Source: Sorghum bicolor (taxonomy: Eukaryota; Streptophyta; Magnoliopsida; Poales; Poaceae). Taken from it: a DNA stretch of 64,000 bases. A program made the translations under genes and the position numbers. The stretch spans positions 23,580,071 to 23,644,070 of the forward strand of contig NC_012878.2 of the NCBI RefSeq assembly GCF_000003195.3. Direction: 5' to 3'. This document shows, piece by piece, positions 20,576 through 31,335 of this stretch. The notes beneath the pieces are model-generated. The model had not been told where the DNA came from and searched no databases. It worked only from the letters and a program-made list of their open reading frames with translations. Every line of letters starts with the position of its first letter. Positions within the stretch are counted from its first letter, which is position 1.

Positions 20576-22060
20576 ATCTCCCTCAGCTTTATCACATCGG
20601 CGTAGCAAAGTGCAATCGGCAGTTGGCCGAAAGCCAGTTGACGAGCTAGTGCCGATGGATTGTAGAACTCATAAGTCAGATTAGAAGCTTTCCCACTGCC
20701 AAAGAAGTTCACCAGTATAGCTCTGGGAGTGATAATTGCCATCATCACCTCACGATCCTTGTTGAGAGCGTCATTGAAGGTGTGGAAAGTCAGAGGGAAT
20801 CTAGTGTTTGGATCTTCATAGGGCATCCATGCCCGCTGTTCTATGGTCAAACCCTCATACAGAGTTTGGAATAATCGGCTAACCTGGTCTGCGTTGCCAC
20901 CTATGCCAGGTAAAACTATGGCGGTTTTGCCAAAGTTCAGAGGGGAACGAGTTGCCGATTCTTCTTCACCCAGTTCATAATACTCGGCTATGTCCTTGGG
21001 GAAGCGCTGTGGGAAGAGGTCAAACTCAAGGCGCTTGTGCATGTGAAGACTAAGCCACATATTGATGAACCACCAGGGACCCCCTAAGTTGCCGATGGGT
21101 TGACCAAGCAGTAGTTTCTGGGCTACCTGGTGGAGGAGGTGATAGGCCGAGCCAAGCAAGTATCGGCCAAGAGGAAATCGACCGCCGTTGGCTAATCTTT
21201 CTGCTGCCGATAAGTAAACCGAAGTTGGTCCTGCCGATCGGCCAAAGAATACGAATTTATCAAGCCACATGTTCAGAAAAGGTAGTTTGTTCTTTTATAT
21301 TGACTGGGTCTGTTCTTTGGTACTTCTGGATGTACCCTGACCAACCGCCGATAGAGCGAGTTTCCACCTTAGCGCTGGGTTTGGTATCAAACAGGTGGGT
21401 GGTATCGGCAGTGAATATATCTAAGCCGGTGAGCATAAGCACATCGGCAAGTGTGGGAGAAGCAGGGCCATGGCCAAACACAAAAGCATTGAGTGTGTCT
21501 GACCAAAAGTATGAGGCAGCTATCAGTAGCGACTCATTTCTCTCCATATCGGCAAGAGACAATCTAATGCACTGATCTAATTTCCGTTCACCCCATTGGA
21601 CTTCATTTGAATTACTGACTCTCAGAAACCAATCCTTCTATCCCTTGGTAGGACTGGGCCAGGAACAGAAGGTGTCTTTCCATAGATCTAAAGAAAAGTT
21701 CTAGGCTCTGAAAGGGATTTTATTTGTCTCTGCGTTTATAAGATCGGTGGGATCTAAGTTCCCAAGTGGACCAAGGCATTAGAGATGGGGTTGGTCGGTA
21801 GGAATCACGATCTTATCGGCCAAATCCTAGAAATTTTTGGGAGCAAAAAGAAGAACAAAAAGAAAAAGGATTCGGTAAGACAGATTGTGGATGAACAGGG
21901 GTACAGTAAAAGTACAGGAAAAAGGGCAGTACGCTGACCTCAGGAACGACGAAGTTGATGGCCATCTCCTCGCAGGGGAGAACATCAAAAACTTGGGAGT
22001 TGTTGGAGGAAGTTCTTGTTGGAGTTCTTGGAGCTCTCGAACAGTGCCACCGCCAGGAAA
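20576..22060 (-). pseudogene. Plant mobile domain (PMD) protein, copy 1
   Basis: Minus-strand peptides SLADMERNESLLIAASYFWSD, FGHGPASPTLADVLMLTGLD and LGGPWWFINMWLSLH are characteristic of the plant mobile domain (aminotransferase-like, PF10536-type). That domain occurs both in host proteins of the MAIN/MAIL1 group and inside transposons. Frames 21260-21562 and 20536-21270 are joined by a one-base shift near 21278. An upstream exon (near 21940-22060, MAINFVVPE) is separated by an intron-like gap with GT at its 5' end. The tail past 20576 is replaced by the C LTR, so this copy is truncated. Confidence 0.75.
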
Positions 22061-22114
22061 GTAGAGTTGGGGCTGTAGAATGATGTGATGGAGAAGGAGT
22101 ACCCGAGAAGGAAG

Positions 22115-22122
22115 TATTTATA
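22115..22122 (-). promoter_or_regulatory. TATA box of the antisense PMD gene, copy 1
   Basis: The minus strand reads CTATAAATAC about 50 bp upstream of the exon-1 region. The same motif is kept at 25303-25310 before copy 2. Confidence 0.5.
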
Positions 22123-22506
22123 GGACAAAACGGGCAAGGGCAAATTTGACTTATCTCTTCGCCGTATCCGTGAAATTTGAGGATACTCAGGTGGATATGG
22201 TAACTGTTCACACGGTAATCAAGGGATTGCGCAGGTGCTTTGACAGGAGGCGGTCATGATCTGGAGATATTTCACTGTGCGGGATTTCTTGGTCGGTCCA
22301 TCGACAGTTCCCTCTAACGGTAATATTGCCGATGGGCGCATAAAGTGGAGGGATCCGGTTCGGAAGGTTGAGGAATTCGAGGAACCTGCAGCAGAATCGG
22401 GCCAAGGTTGTTCAGATTTAAACGGTCGGTTACCAAATTGGGAGAATTAATTGCGGAAAGGCATCATTACTGCAGAGAATTTTGGAGCATTAATGATTTC
22501 ATACTC

Positions 22507-22523
22507 CGAAATTGGGGGGCATG
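22507..22523 (+). promoter_or_regulatory. Polypurine tract of D1
   Basis: CCGAAATTGGGGGGCATG runs directly into the LTR start TGTTGACACC. It orients D1 as plus and makes the PMD gene antisense to the retroelement. Confidence 0.65.
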
Positions 22524-23238
22524 TGTTGACACCGTTTTTGGACATGTACCCAGAGACCAGTAGAGTATAGATCGGCAGGTGGAGCAACGGTAACTAACCT
22601 GCAGAAGAGTTGCCGATGAGGATAGTTGCCGATGAAGAAACGATTGAATATGATTAAATCCAGAGGTGGTGACGTGTTCTTGCCGATGATCAATATTGGT
22701 GTTTGCCAATGGCCATAACAAGAAGACTGCTGATGACTCTGAAGGGAAGCGTGGAGATTGCCGATTGATCTGTGGTGGTGTTCCGGTCGGTTACGAGGTG
22801 GTGGTTCTATGTTTTCCTTAGTTATTTAAAATCGTTTTGTATACGGATTCTGTTTATTTTGGAATTCGAGTCCTAGTCGTGTCTGATTGTAGCTCTTTGA
22901 GCAGGGTATAAATGTAGACCCTAGGGCCTTGTAATGATATATCTATCAATCAATCAAACACAAGTTTTTACTCATATTCCACCATCTACTTTTCGATGAC
23001 TTTGTCATATTTTCCTTTTTATTACGAGTTCTTAGGAGTTCATCGACTTAAGCTTGGCGTATTCTCGAGTTCCGCGTGAATACCTCTTGGCCGTGACATC
23101 CGGGCGCATCGCTATTGTCAGGACCAAAGTATTCGAGTTATCACCTGTGCTGGTAGTAAGGTCAAATCGGCTGGCACGCCTTAACGTTTGAATCGGGTAT
23201 TAGCCCTTTGTGTTTGCAGATCTACTTTTGCATCAACA
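22524..23238 (+). repeat. 3' LTR of D1
   Basis: 715 bp from TGTTGACACCGTTTTTGGACA to TTTTGCATCAACA. It contains a TATA motif in GGGTATAAATGTAGACCC near 22907. The solo LTR at 30575-31335 is the same family. GAATG follows directly at 23239-23243. Confidence 0.85.
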
Positions 23239-23471
23239 GAATGGAATCTGTATTAAGTTGAGGAATTCAAGAATTTACCTTGAAAGCTTGTGCCAAAGCA
23301 GTGTCAGCTAACGACAGGGATGTTTTCGTTCACTTGGTGGTGATTTTCTTGAAACGCACACCCTGGTGCATTAAAGCAGCCAAGCTTCGAGCGTTCTTGC
23401 CGATCAAAGAGATCGGGCCCGATGGAAGGAGTTCGATCGGCCTACCACTTCTGCTAACTAATGGGGACGTA

Positions 23472-25244
23472 TCATCGACCTGTGTAAAAGAAAGAAAGTG
23501 AGTTGCCGATAGAAAATGAGAGTGAAAGGACTGGAACATCGGTTAAAATGCTTATAGTATTATCGGGGATCCTGTATTTGGGGTCGATCATTCCACGATA
23601 TGTGAGGGCTGATTTGCAGAACAGATGCTCTTTCCACTCTTCCCACCACTGTTTGTATGCCTGAGTAATGAAGAGAGCTGGGATCCAAGCCGATAGGTCG
23701 ACATCTGTATCGGCATTTGGCGGAAGTTGAGCTATTCTGATCCATTCAAGATTGCTAGTGATGGTCTCCCTCGGCTTTACCACATCGGCGTAGCAAAGTG
23801 CAATCGGCAGTTGGCCAAAAGCCAGTTGGCGAGCTAGTGCCGATGGGTTATAAAACTCATAGGTCAGATTGGAAGCTTTCCCACTACCAAAGAAGTTCAC
23901 TGGTATGGCCCTTGGGGTGATAATTGCCATCATCACATCACGGTCCTTGTTGAGAGCATCATTGAAGGGATGGAAAGTCAGGGGAAATATGGTGTCTGGA
24001 TATTCATAAGGCATCCATGCCCACTGTTCTCTGGTCAGACCTTCATACAGAGTCTGAAAGAATCGGCTAACCTAATCTTCATTTCCACCAGTGCCAGGTA
24101 AGACTATGGCAGCTTCCCAAAGTTCAAGGGGGAGCGAGTTGCCGATTCTTCTTCGTCCAATTCATAATCCTCTGCTATGTCCCTAGGGAAGCATTGTGCA
24201 AAGAGGTCGAATTCAAGGCGTTGTGCATGTGAAGACTAAGCCACATGTTGATAAACCACCAAGGACCCCCTAAGTTGCCGATGGGTTGACCGAGCAGAAG
24301 TTTCTTGGTTACTTGATGGAGAAGGTGATAGGGAGAACCAAGCACGTATCGGCCAAGAGGAAATCGGCCTCCATCGGCTAATCTTTCTGCTACCGATAGG
24401 TAAACAGAAGTTGCTCCTGCCGATCGGCCACAGAATACAAACTTATCCAGCCACATATTCAGGAAGGTGGTCTGTTCTTTTGCGCTGACGGATCCTGTTT
24501 TTCGGTACTTCTGAATGTACCCAGACCAACCGCCAATAGCACGAGTTTCTACCTTAGAACTGGGTTTGGTGTCAAACAGATGGCTCTTATCGGCAGTGGA
24601 TATGTCTAAGCCGGTGAGCATGAGTACATCGGCAAGTGTAGGGGAAGCAGGGCCGTGGCCAAACACAAAAGCATTGAGCGTGTCTGACCAGAAGTACGAA
24701 GCAGCAATCAGCAGTGACTCATTCCTCTCCATATCGGCAAGAGACAATCTAATACACTGGTCTAGCTTCCGCTCGCCCCATTGGACCTCATTTGAATGAC
24801 TAACTCTTAGGAACCAATCCTTCCATCCCTTGGTAGGACTGGGCTAGGAACGGAAAGCATCTTTTCATAGATCTAGGGAAAAGTTTTTGGCTCTAAAGGG
24901 GATTCTATTTGTCTCTGCGTTTATCAGATCGGTGGGATCTGGGTTTCCTAGCGGGCCAAGACATTGGAGGTAAGGTTGATCGGTAGGAATAATGATCTTA
25001 TCGGCCAAATCCTAGAAGTTTTTGAGGATAAAAAGAAGAACAAAAAGAAAAAGGAATATTCAGTAAGAGGAATTGCGATGAACAGGAGTACAACAAGAGT
25101 GTAGGAGAAAGGGTGGTAAGCTAACCTCAGGAACAACGAAGTTGATGGCCATCTCCTCGCTGGGAAGAAGATCAAAGACTTGGGGGTTGGTGAAGAAAAG
25201 CTTTTGTTGAAGTTCTTGAGATCCTCGGGTAATGCCACCGCCAT
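23472..25244 (-). pseudogene. Plant mobile domain (PMD) protein, copy 2
   Basis: Exon 1 starts at ATG 25244 (MAVALPEDLKNF) and ends near 25128 before a GTTAGC donor. An acceptor CTTCTAG lies near 25010. The domain runs through 24747-24175 (SLADMERNESLLIAASYFWSD, LADVLMLTGLDIS, LGGPWWFINMWLSLH) and, after a frameshift at about 24170-24020, 24014-23472 (MPYEYPDTIFPLTFHPFNDALNKD). TAG codons occur between exon 1 and the domain. Activity is unknown for this domain. The TATA box, splice sites and two copies indicate an independent antisense gene. Confidence 0.75.
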
Positions 25245-25302
25245 GAAAGTAGATTTTGGGCTCTAGAATGATGAGGTGAAGAAGGAGTACCGGAGAAGGA
25301 AG

Positions 25303-25310
25303 TATTTATA
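25303..25310 (-). promoter_or_regulatory. TATA box of the antisense PMD gene, copy 2
   Basis: Minus-strand TATAAATA about 60 bp upstream of ATG 25244, conserved with 22115-22122. Confidence 0.5.
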
Positions 25311-25528
25311 GGACAAAGCGGGCAGGGGCAAATCTGACTTATCTCTTTGCCGCATCTGTGAAATCCGAGAGTACTCAGGTGGATATGGTAACTGTTCGCA
25401 CGGTAATCAAGGGATTGCGCAGGTGATTTGACAGCAAGCGGTCATGATTTTGAAGATATTTCACTGTACAAGATCTCCTGGTCGGTCCATCGACAGTTCC
25501 TTCTAACGGTAATATTGCCAATGGGCGC

Positions 25529-26868
25529 TGTTGACGGTCCTTAAGTACCAAATATAATCAGCAAATAAACAAAGAAAAGGATCCAAATACAACCAACATC
25601 TAAACTTAGAGTTTTATCTAACAGAATTCCACGAGTTTTGGTGTTTGTCTATTTCTGCAAGGGGTTATCAGGAAATATGGAGAGAAGGCCCACAGGTCGG
25701 GTTTACATAGAGATATTAACGTGCTGCGCAATTTTCTATCATCTAGAAGACTCCAGAAGCCACGGAAACAAAGCGGAAGCCGAGAGGGCTCAGGGACAGG
25801 GCGCCCGCCTAAGTCCTTAGGGCGCCCGCCCACCTATTTCGGCCAATCACGCTCAATCTCGCGGATTATGCTCCACCGACCTAAAGGATCAAGAATAACC
25901 GTTCAATCAATGTTAGTTTGATCCGACGGCCCAGGTTCACTTGAGGGGACTATATAACCAGACCCCCTGGCCCCTAGAGGAGGCACCCCTTGATCATTAT
26001 TCATTATTCATAGACAGAGCAAAAGCTAGGGTTTAGAGATGAGAGCTCTCCTCTCTTCTTTAAACTAGAGTAGATCTAGATAGTAGCGAGATGGAGAGCG
26101 AAGGAGGATTAGAGGAGAGGCTGGCCTGTCGGTTCTTCCTCCGGTTGTACTTCATCATGATCAAGCTATAATCAAGCTTGCTCATGGGATGACTCTGGTA
26201 ATCTACTTCTAATTCATTATGCAATTACTAATCATGTATGTTCTGGTTCACAACTCTTTTGAGTACTTCTAATCTATAGGACCCTATAGGTTAGAGTTGT
26301 AGTATAGGTGTAAGCGTGGTGCTTAGACCTAGATTACTTGTGGATATCCCCTGTCTAGCTGGATCGTGTGGTAGGCCGCGTAGGTGACAGTTACGTTGGT
26401 CCTCTGTAGTCCACCTCTCGTTAGCAGGACGGGTAGGGTTTATCGGCCTATGGATAAGCATCCTTTGTGGTGTACCCTTATCACGTGGTTCGTCCCAGAC
26501 ATAGACATACCCCTTTGAAGTAGAGAAACCATAGTTATCCTCTCTATTCTGCTACCATCGCCCATATACTAGAAATGCTCTACTCTCTATTCCCATATTA
26601 TTACCCATTGTTATCTTACCTTTAATATTGTTCTTATTCAATTCTACTATCTTTCCTATTTATACCTATCTATCTATCTTGGTTAAGTTAGAGCGTAGTT
26701 GGTTCTCCCGTTTCCCTGTGGATACGATAAAACCTTTAACCGGGTAAAAGCTATAACGGTATCCGTGCGCTTGCGGATTATCTGTGTGCATATAAATACC
26801 ATAGTACACTCTAGTGCCATGCTGGGGATGACAACCTAGTATTCAAGTGGTGTTAGCAAGTGTCAACA
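25529..26868 (+). repeat. 5' LTR of Athila-type element E
   Basis: 1340 bp from TGTTGACGGTCCTTAAGTACC to AGTGTCAACA. A TATA box (CTATATAACC, 25950-25959) is followed by a leader with CTAGAGGAGGCACCCC. The F LTRs at 50168 and 56542 start with the same TGTTGACGGTCCTTAAGTACC on the minus strand, so E and F are one family. It contains GGGCGCCCGCC repeats near 25799-25834 that F also has. Confidence 0.88.
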
Positions 26869-26876
26869 AGCATTTT

Positions 26877-26894
26877 TGGCGCCGTTGCCGGGGA
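26877..26894 (+). promoter_or_regulatory. Primer binding site of E
   Basis: TGGCGCCGTTGCCGGGGA lies 8 bp after the LTR end. This is the usual primer site of Athila-type elements, complementary to a tRNA-Asp type 3' end. F1 has the same site with one change at the same spacing. Bases 26895-27026 are leader with an (AT)n run near 26939. Confidence 0.8.
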
Positions 26895-27026
26895 AACAGT
26901 TGCTGAGTTGACTACGAACTAGCTTAATCATTTTCTAAATATATATATATATATACTTTTCCTTTTATCTTTTGCCTTATCTCTGCTATTCTTTCTTCTT
27001 ATCTATTCCTTGATCTCTGGTCTATC

Positions 27027-28502
27027 ATGAATTCAAACATGTCTATCTATGAATTTCATAGACCTAAGGGCACACATCTCGAACCACCAAAATCTTCAAA
27101 GCCTAACATAGCATCTAGTTTTGAGATAGACCCCGAATACATAGAATTTGTTCAAAAACAACCTTTCTAAGGAGAAAGTGAGGAAAACCCATACACCCAC
27201 CTAAGAGAGTTTTATCGAGTCTGTGACCTCCTTCGCATAGAAGGCATGTCCGATGAGACCCTTAAATGGAAGCTCTTTCCGTTCTCTTTAACAGGAAAAG
27301 CTAGACATTGGCACAAACTCAAAGTAAGGAGTGTTCATGGAGATTGGAAGGAGTTATATAGTAGTTTTCTTTCTAAATATTTTCCAATCTCCAAAGTGGT
27401 GGAACTTCGGCGTGAGATTATTTCTTTTAGACAACTAGAAGAAGAATCTTTTGGCAAATCATGGGACCGCTTCATTAACCTTACTCTCACTGGCCCAAAG
27501 CATTCTATTCCACATGAAGTTCTTCTAATTCACTTTTTTGAGGGCCTTAGTATGGAAAATAAGCAAACCCTTCATGCGGCCTCTGGAGGATCTTTCCACC
27601 ACCTATCCGCTAGTGATGCTTGGAATTTGATTGATTTAATGAGCGGAAAGTCTCCTAGCTTTTATATCCTTGAGAAAGAGAAAGAACCAGTGCCAAGACA
27701 AGAAGAAGAAGTTTCGATAGCCATATCACAACCACTTCAATCCCAAACTTTAGCTATCGATCCTAAACCATCAATTCCCCAAAATTCTCCAAGGGAGGAA
27801 GGAATTCCAACCTTAAATCTTTCAAATGTTGATGGTTCAGACTTCTGGTTCCATAAGAAACCTTCAAGCAGGGATAATTCAAATCCTTGCAATAATGGTT
27901 CTTTTAGAGAATGTCCTGGTTCCTGTTATGAAGAAGTTGAGGATGACATATCAAGTGAAGGAGAGCTAAACCATATAGAAAATTCTATCTGCTCAACTTC
28001 CATGTTCACAAATTCTAAATCCATCCTTGACCTTAGAGATCCCTCTTATCCCTCTTCTTTTCAGTCTCATGATGATCCTAGCAATTCACCAAGACGACCA
28101 AACCATAGGAGTCATGAAGACCATAAGGATGGCATGTCAAGTAATGCCATAGAAGGAGAGCTAAGCCATAGAGAAGATTCTATCAGCTCCCCAGTCTTGA
28201 TCACAAGTTCTAAATGGCTAGAATGCGTAGAATGGATGGATAAGGAAGAAGCTTTAATGGATTATGACTTTGGCTCAATTTCAAATAGTGAGTTATTGAC
28301 TCCCTTTGAAGATGAGATTCATCCAACTACAGAAGAGGACATAGGTAAGACCAATCCAGGAGAAACTCCGAACATTCAGATTGGAGACGAAGATAACATT
28401 AATGAGCATGGAATTTATTTCATAGCCACTTCGTTCGCTCCATGCTCATATGCAACATCTTCCCAATCTATTGGTCTCTCCAACATCACCACATTTGAGA
28501 TC
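27027..28502 (+). pseudogene. gag: Athila-type gag of element E, 3' truncated
   Basis: ATG 27027 opens the frame, and a TAA at 27168-27170 interrupts it. The same frame then stays open from ATG 27246. The core shows WKLFPFSLTGKARHWHKL, FLSKYFPISKVVELRREI and LLIHFFEGLSMENKQTLH, as in the Athila gag fold. The C-terminal half is Ser/Glu-rich and ends in CSYATSSQSIGLSNITTFEIS. At about 28500 the sequence changes to Copia without a stop, so the end of gag and all of pol are missing. The F gag-like ORF has the same C-terminal wording. Confidence 0.82.
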
Positions 28503-30291
28503 TCCAAAGAAGGACTTGGCTCTCAAAGCTTCTCACAAGGGCAAAGCCAAGAAGATTGAAGTTGAGTCATCAACTTCAAGTGATGATGATGCATCTATTG
28601 CCCTTTTGGTGAGAAGAACCACAAAGATGTTGAAGAAGCTCAACAAGAATGGAGTCAACTTTGACTCCAAGAAGAAGAAGTTCTTCACAAGTAGCAAGAG
28701 GAAACCCATCTCCGAGATGGATTGCTACAATTGTGGTGAGCTTGGTCATCTTGCTCATCAATGTCCAAAGCCCAAGAAGGACAAGTACAAGAAGAAGAAC
28801 AAAGAGCAAGATGACTCAAGTGATGATGAGAAGAATGACAAGAAGCAATACAAGAAGAAAGGTGGAAAGATGAAGGAGCACTACAAGAAGAAAAATGGCA
28901 AGGCCTACATTGTTGGTGATTGGCTCACCGACATTGAGAGCTCAAGTGGTGACTCCTCCGGCAATGAAAGTGATGATGAGAAGGTTGCCGCCATTGCCAT
29001 CGATGCTCCATCACCATCATCTTCACCACCATCTACATCCTCTACACACCTATGCCTCATGGCTAAGAGTGACCGGAAGGTACAAAGTGAGGATGAGAGT
29101 AGTGAAAGTGATAGTGAATATGAATCACCTTCTTATGATGAACTTGTAAAATTGCTTAACAAGTACACAAAAGTCATAAGAAAGACTAGAAGTGAAAATG
29201 AAAAGCTTGAACTTGAAAATGACACACTTCTAGCAAAGCTTAAGTCTAGTGATGAGCTTAGAGACCAAAATGAGATCATGACCACTAAGCTCAAGGAGCT
29301 CAAACTCTCTCTAAAAGAGCTCAAAGAAAAATATGATAAACTTGAGAGTGTTCATGATGAGCTTATCACTAGATATAGAGCAATGAAAGAAGAGCTAACA
29401 ACTCTAAAAGCAAACTATGACAACCTTGAAATTGCCTATGAACTTGCAAGTGAAACACATGTTGCTACTAACAATGTTGCTAAGCTTGATGTAGCCACAT
29501 CTTGTGATGACTTACTTGTGGAGAGCACAAGCAAATGTGTTGATTGCAAGGGCAAGAAAGTGGTAGTGGCCGAGAGTTATGAGGACACTATCAAGCTCAA
29601 GGATGAAATAGTCATGCTCAAGAAAGAGTTGCAAAAACAAGACAAGCACAAGACCATTGTAATTGAGTCACTTGATCAAGACAAGAAGCTTGCATATGAG
29701 AACAAGTTGCTCAAAGAAGAAAATCAATATCTCAAGCTTGGTTTGATGTATGACAAGCAAGAAGAAGATGAGACATTCATCTTGGATGAGTTAACTAGCA
29801 ACAATGACCCAATCATCAAGAAGCTAACTCAAGAGAACAACAAGCTCAAGAAAGAGAAGGAACATCTAACCATGGGGTTAGCCAAGTTCACCAAAGAGAA
29901 GGACCTTCAAAGTGAGCTTTTCATGAACACCGTCATGAAGATGGACAAGAGTGGGATTGTCTACAAGGCTCATCAAACAAAGCTCATCAAGTCACTAGCC
30001 ACTCATGATCAACCAAGCAAGCCAAAGCCAAAGAGATGTTTTGAGTGTGGTCAAGAAGGACATTTTGCTCATGAGTGTAAGGCACCACTACCACCACCCT
30101 TGCCCAAGCATGCAAGACCATTTGCCTTCAATGCTCATTACATTGTAAGGAAAGACAAGTGTGGCAAGGTCAAGATTAGCTTCATGGGGCCGCCCAACAA
30201 GCAAAGGCCAAAGAAGATTTGGGTGCCAAAGCAACTAGTAGAGAAGGTCAAGGGCCCTAAGCAAATGTGGGTCCCTAAATCTCAAGCTTGA
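28503..30291 (+). CDS. gag: Sirevirus gag, N-terminally truncated, two zinc knuckles
   Basis: The frame is open from the E junction to TGA at 30289-30291. It encodes KMLKKLNKNGVNFDSKKKKFF, then a CCHC knuckle CYNCGELGHLAHQC (28722-28763), a Ser/Asp/Lys-rich stretch and a long Leu/Lys/Glu coiled coil (about 29130-29960). A second CCHC knuckle CFECGQEGHFAHEC (30038-30079) and a basic tail (KKIWVPKQLVEKVKG) follow. Gag packages the RNA. A long coiled-coil gag is typical of Sireviruses. The N-terminal capsid part is missing. Confidence 0.85.
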
Positions 30292-30305
30292 TCTCTTGTG
30301 TGTAG

Positions 30306-30574
30306 GTGAACTACAAGACCGGTGGATCACATTGGGTAATTGATAGTGGTTGCACTCAACATATGACCGGAGATCCCCAGATGTTCACCTCTCTTGATGA
30401 AGATGTTGACAACCAAGAGAAGATCACATTTGGTGACAATTCAAAAGGGAAAGTCAAGGGACTAGGAAAGGTTGCTATATCAAATGACAACTCCATCACA
30501 AATGTGCTCTATGTGAAATCTTTGAGTTTCAATTTGCTCTCGGTTGGACAATTATGTGACCTTGGATTTGAATG
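30306..30574 (+). pseudogene. Sirevirus protease, interrupted by a solo LTR
   Basis: It encodes WVIDSGCTQHMTGD, the Copia retropepsin active site (DSG), followed by ITFGDNSKGKVKGLGK and LLSVGQLCDLGFEC. It is in a different frame from gag (the gag stop lies 15 bp upstream). The reading stops because the D-family LTR inserted at 30575 within the linker after the protease. The coding frame resumes at 31336. Confidence 0.85.
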
Positions 30575-31335
30575 TGTTGACACCATTTTTGGGCACGTGT
30601 CTAGGATGGCATGATAGGGTGGCAGTACGATGCGGGTTGCTGATGAGGATGGTTGCCGGTGAGGGAGAGGTTGAATATGACTAAGTCCACAGGCAGTAAT
30701 ATGGTGCCGATGGCTGGATAAAAAGGTCTGCCGATGACTATGGCAAGGGGATTGCCGATGATGCGAAGGAGGAGTCCGGAAGCTGCCAGTTGTCATGTGG
30801 AGGAGTTTCGGTTTGTCACGAAGGATAGTTCTATTATTTCCTTAGTTATTTGCATCGTTTTGTATACGGATTCCGTGTAATTTGGAATTCGAATTCTAAT
30901 CGTGTCTGGTTGTAGCTCTTTGAGCAGGGTATAAATATAAACCCTAGGACCTTGTAATAATCAATCAAGAAATCAATCAAACACACGTTTTTACTCATAT
31001 TCCAGCATCTACTTTTCGACGACTTCGTCATACTTTTTTCTTTTTATTACGAGTTCTTAGGAATTCGTCGACTTAAGCTCGGCGTGTTCTCGAGTTCCGC
31101 GTGAGTACCTCTTAGCCGTGACATCCGGGCGCATCGCTGTTGTCAGGACTAAAGTATTCGAGTTATCACCTTTGCCGATAGCAAGGTCAAATCGGCTGGC
31201 ACGCCTTAACGTTTGAATCGGGTATTAGCCCTTTGTGTTTGCAGATCAGTTTTGCATCAACACATCTTTTGGCACGCCTTAACGTTTGAATCGGGTATTA
31301 GCCCTTTGTGTTTGCAGATCAGTTTTGCATCAACA
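30575..31335 (+). repeat. Solo LTR of the D family inside the Sirevirus pol
   Basis: It starts TGTTGACACCATTTTTGGGCACG and ends GCATCAACA, the same family as 22524-23238. GAATG stands on both sides (30570-30574 and 31336-31340), a perfect target duplication. A TATA motif (GGGTATAAATATAAACCC) lies near 30928. The last 65 bp (31198-31262) are repeated as 31271-31335, so the LTR has a doubled 3' end. The internal region was lost by LTR-LTR recombination. Confidence 0.92.

Larger units (their letters stand above)
20576..22523 (+). mobile_element. D1: 3' internal part of a Gypsy family with an antisense PMD gene
   Basis: Left-truncated internal sequence of a second family, immediately followed by its own 3' LTR (22524). 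The plus orientation is shown by a purine tract AAATTGGGGGGCATG just before the LTR start. It is direct-repeat related to D2 at an offset of about 3188 bp (20576 matches 23764, 22330 matches 25518). The only gene seen runs on the minus strand. Confidence 0.75.
23239..25528 (+). mobile_element. D2: second internal fragment of the PMD-carrying family
   Basis: It starts straight after the D1 LTR without a primer site, so D1 is best read as inserted into another copy of the family. It ends at the LTR of E (25529). It carries the PMD gene on the minus strand more completely than D1, including the C-terminal side at 23239-23760 that D1 lacks. Confidence 0.7.

Noticed and set aside
20576..25244. Host PMD genes (MAIN/MAIL1 type) as a local tandem duplication
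   Set aside because: Both copies are framed by LTR-element sequence, with polypurine tract and LTR directly after copy 1, and share non-coding flanks typical of repeats.
23239..25528. D1-D2 as an LTR-internal-LTR-internal tandem like F
   Set aside because: No primer site or leader follows the LTR at 23239, and D2 begins inside the 3' side of the PMD gene, so insertion of D1 into another copy fits better.
26939..26955. AT dinucleotide run
   Set aside because: A short simple repeat in an Athila leader without evidence for a role.
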